Shown: positions 13,699 through 13,893 of the stretch, piece by piece | How positions within the stretch are numbered: the stretch's first letter is position 1 | Layout: each line of letters begins with the position of its first letter | Assembly (NCBI GenBank): GCA_045631465.1 | Contig: JAZQUV010000050.1 | Location: 1-13,893, forward strand | DNA: 13,893 nucleotides | Reading direction: 5' to 3' | Origin: Aphodosoma sp045631465 | GTDB lineage: Bacteria > Bacteroidota > Bacteroidia > Bacteroidales > Paludibacteraceae | The notes under the pieces: model-generated | The model's database searches: none | What the model saw: only the letters and a program-made list of their open reading frames with translations | What the model was told of the DNA's origin: nothing | Position numbers and translations under genes: made by a program

Positions 13699-13893
13699 CT
13701 AATTGTCTTATAGTTTATTATTAAGATTTTTTTGTGCTGCAGATTTTCACATGACAACTTTACGCAAAAAATAGGCTTGTAACAATCTGAATTTTAGTTA
13801 TTTATAGCTAAATTTGCCGGGCAAATTTTGTCACAAGACAACTTTAGCTTAAATTTGTCTCTATATTTAATTGATATAGAGATGGTTAATAAG
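13662..13893 (+). mobile_element. Start of a second IS1595-like element (left end, truncated by window)
   Basis: Bases 13662-13690 are the exact reverse complement of the IS end at 108-136, again starting with GG. The element would extend rightward beyond the window, in the same orientation as the left IS. ATG 13882 (MVNK) near the edge could be the transposase start, but only four codons are visible. About 190 bp of non-coding sequence before that ATG is long for such an IS; it is occupied by the 84-bp repeats and a hairpin. Confirmation needs the sequence to the right. Confidence 0.5.
13669..13893. repeat. Degenerate 84-bp tandem repeat, about 2.7 units
   Basis: GACAACTTTA starts at 13669, 13753 and 13837, exactly 84 bp apart. 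The first 31 bp of units one and two agree at 25 positions (both end in GCTTGTAAC), and the rest of the units align without gaps at lower identity. Unit two contains a near-perfect palindrome, AAATTTGCC 13810-13818 and GGCAAATTT 13820-13828. Confidence 0.75.

Overview
The window looks like a chromosomal segment of an AT-rich member of the Bacteroidota, most likely order Bacteroidales. Four things point there: promoters of the Bacteroidota type (TTTG, about 19-20 nt, TAnnTTTG); a secreted protein with a type B C-terminal sorting domain of the type IX secretion system; a NigD-like lipoprotein; and a DUF3843-like protein. Most start codons lack a clear Shine-Dalgarno sequence, which is also usual in this phylum.

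Layout. Bases 1-136 are the 3' end of an IS1595-family (ISXO2-like) insertion sequence. From 5301 down to 186, six housekeeping genes run on the minus strand: fabH, a bifunctional-nuclease/UVR protein, a NupG-type nucleoside symporter, lptB, panC and panD. A Bacteroidota promoter precedes fabH and a strong hairpin terminator follows panD. The set covers fatty-acid initiation, nucleoside uptake, LPS export and pantothenate synthesis. On the plus strand, 5698-7407 encodes a SulP anion transporter with its own promoter and terminator. It is followed by a translationally coupled pair: a NigD-like lipoprotein (7469-8152) and a T9SS cargo protein (8149-9426). A 0.7-kb repeat-rich spacer leads to an AAA/DUF4143 ATPase (10123-11487). 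A convergent DUF3843-like gene (11569-13038, minus) follows. From 13231 the sequence decays into a broken gene and a gene start cut off by what looks like a second IS end at 13662.

The most striking feature is repetition. Short tandem arrays, mostly with a 7-bp period but a different unit each time, lie in most intergenic gaps and tend to sit a few bases before start codons (panD, nupG, sulP). The spacer before the DUF4143 gene is built from AACTTTGCA-type 9-mers in both orientations, a 24-bp palindrome and 33-bp tandem repeats that run into the promoter. Two nearly identical hairpin terminators bracket that gene, as if the spacer plus ATPase were a cassette. A 29-bp perfect inverted repeat links the two ends of the window and fits IS termini. 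Inside the right-hand element the terminal motif recurs with exact 84-bp spacing. I see no CRISPR array, tRNA or rRNA. No complete new multi-gene system can be demonstrated; the repeat architecture is the part that deserves follow-up.
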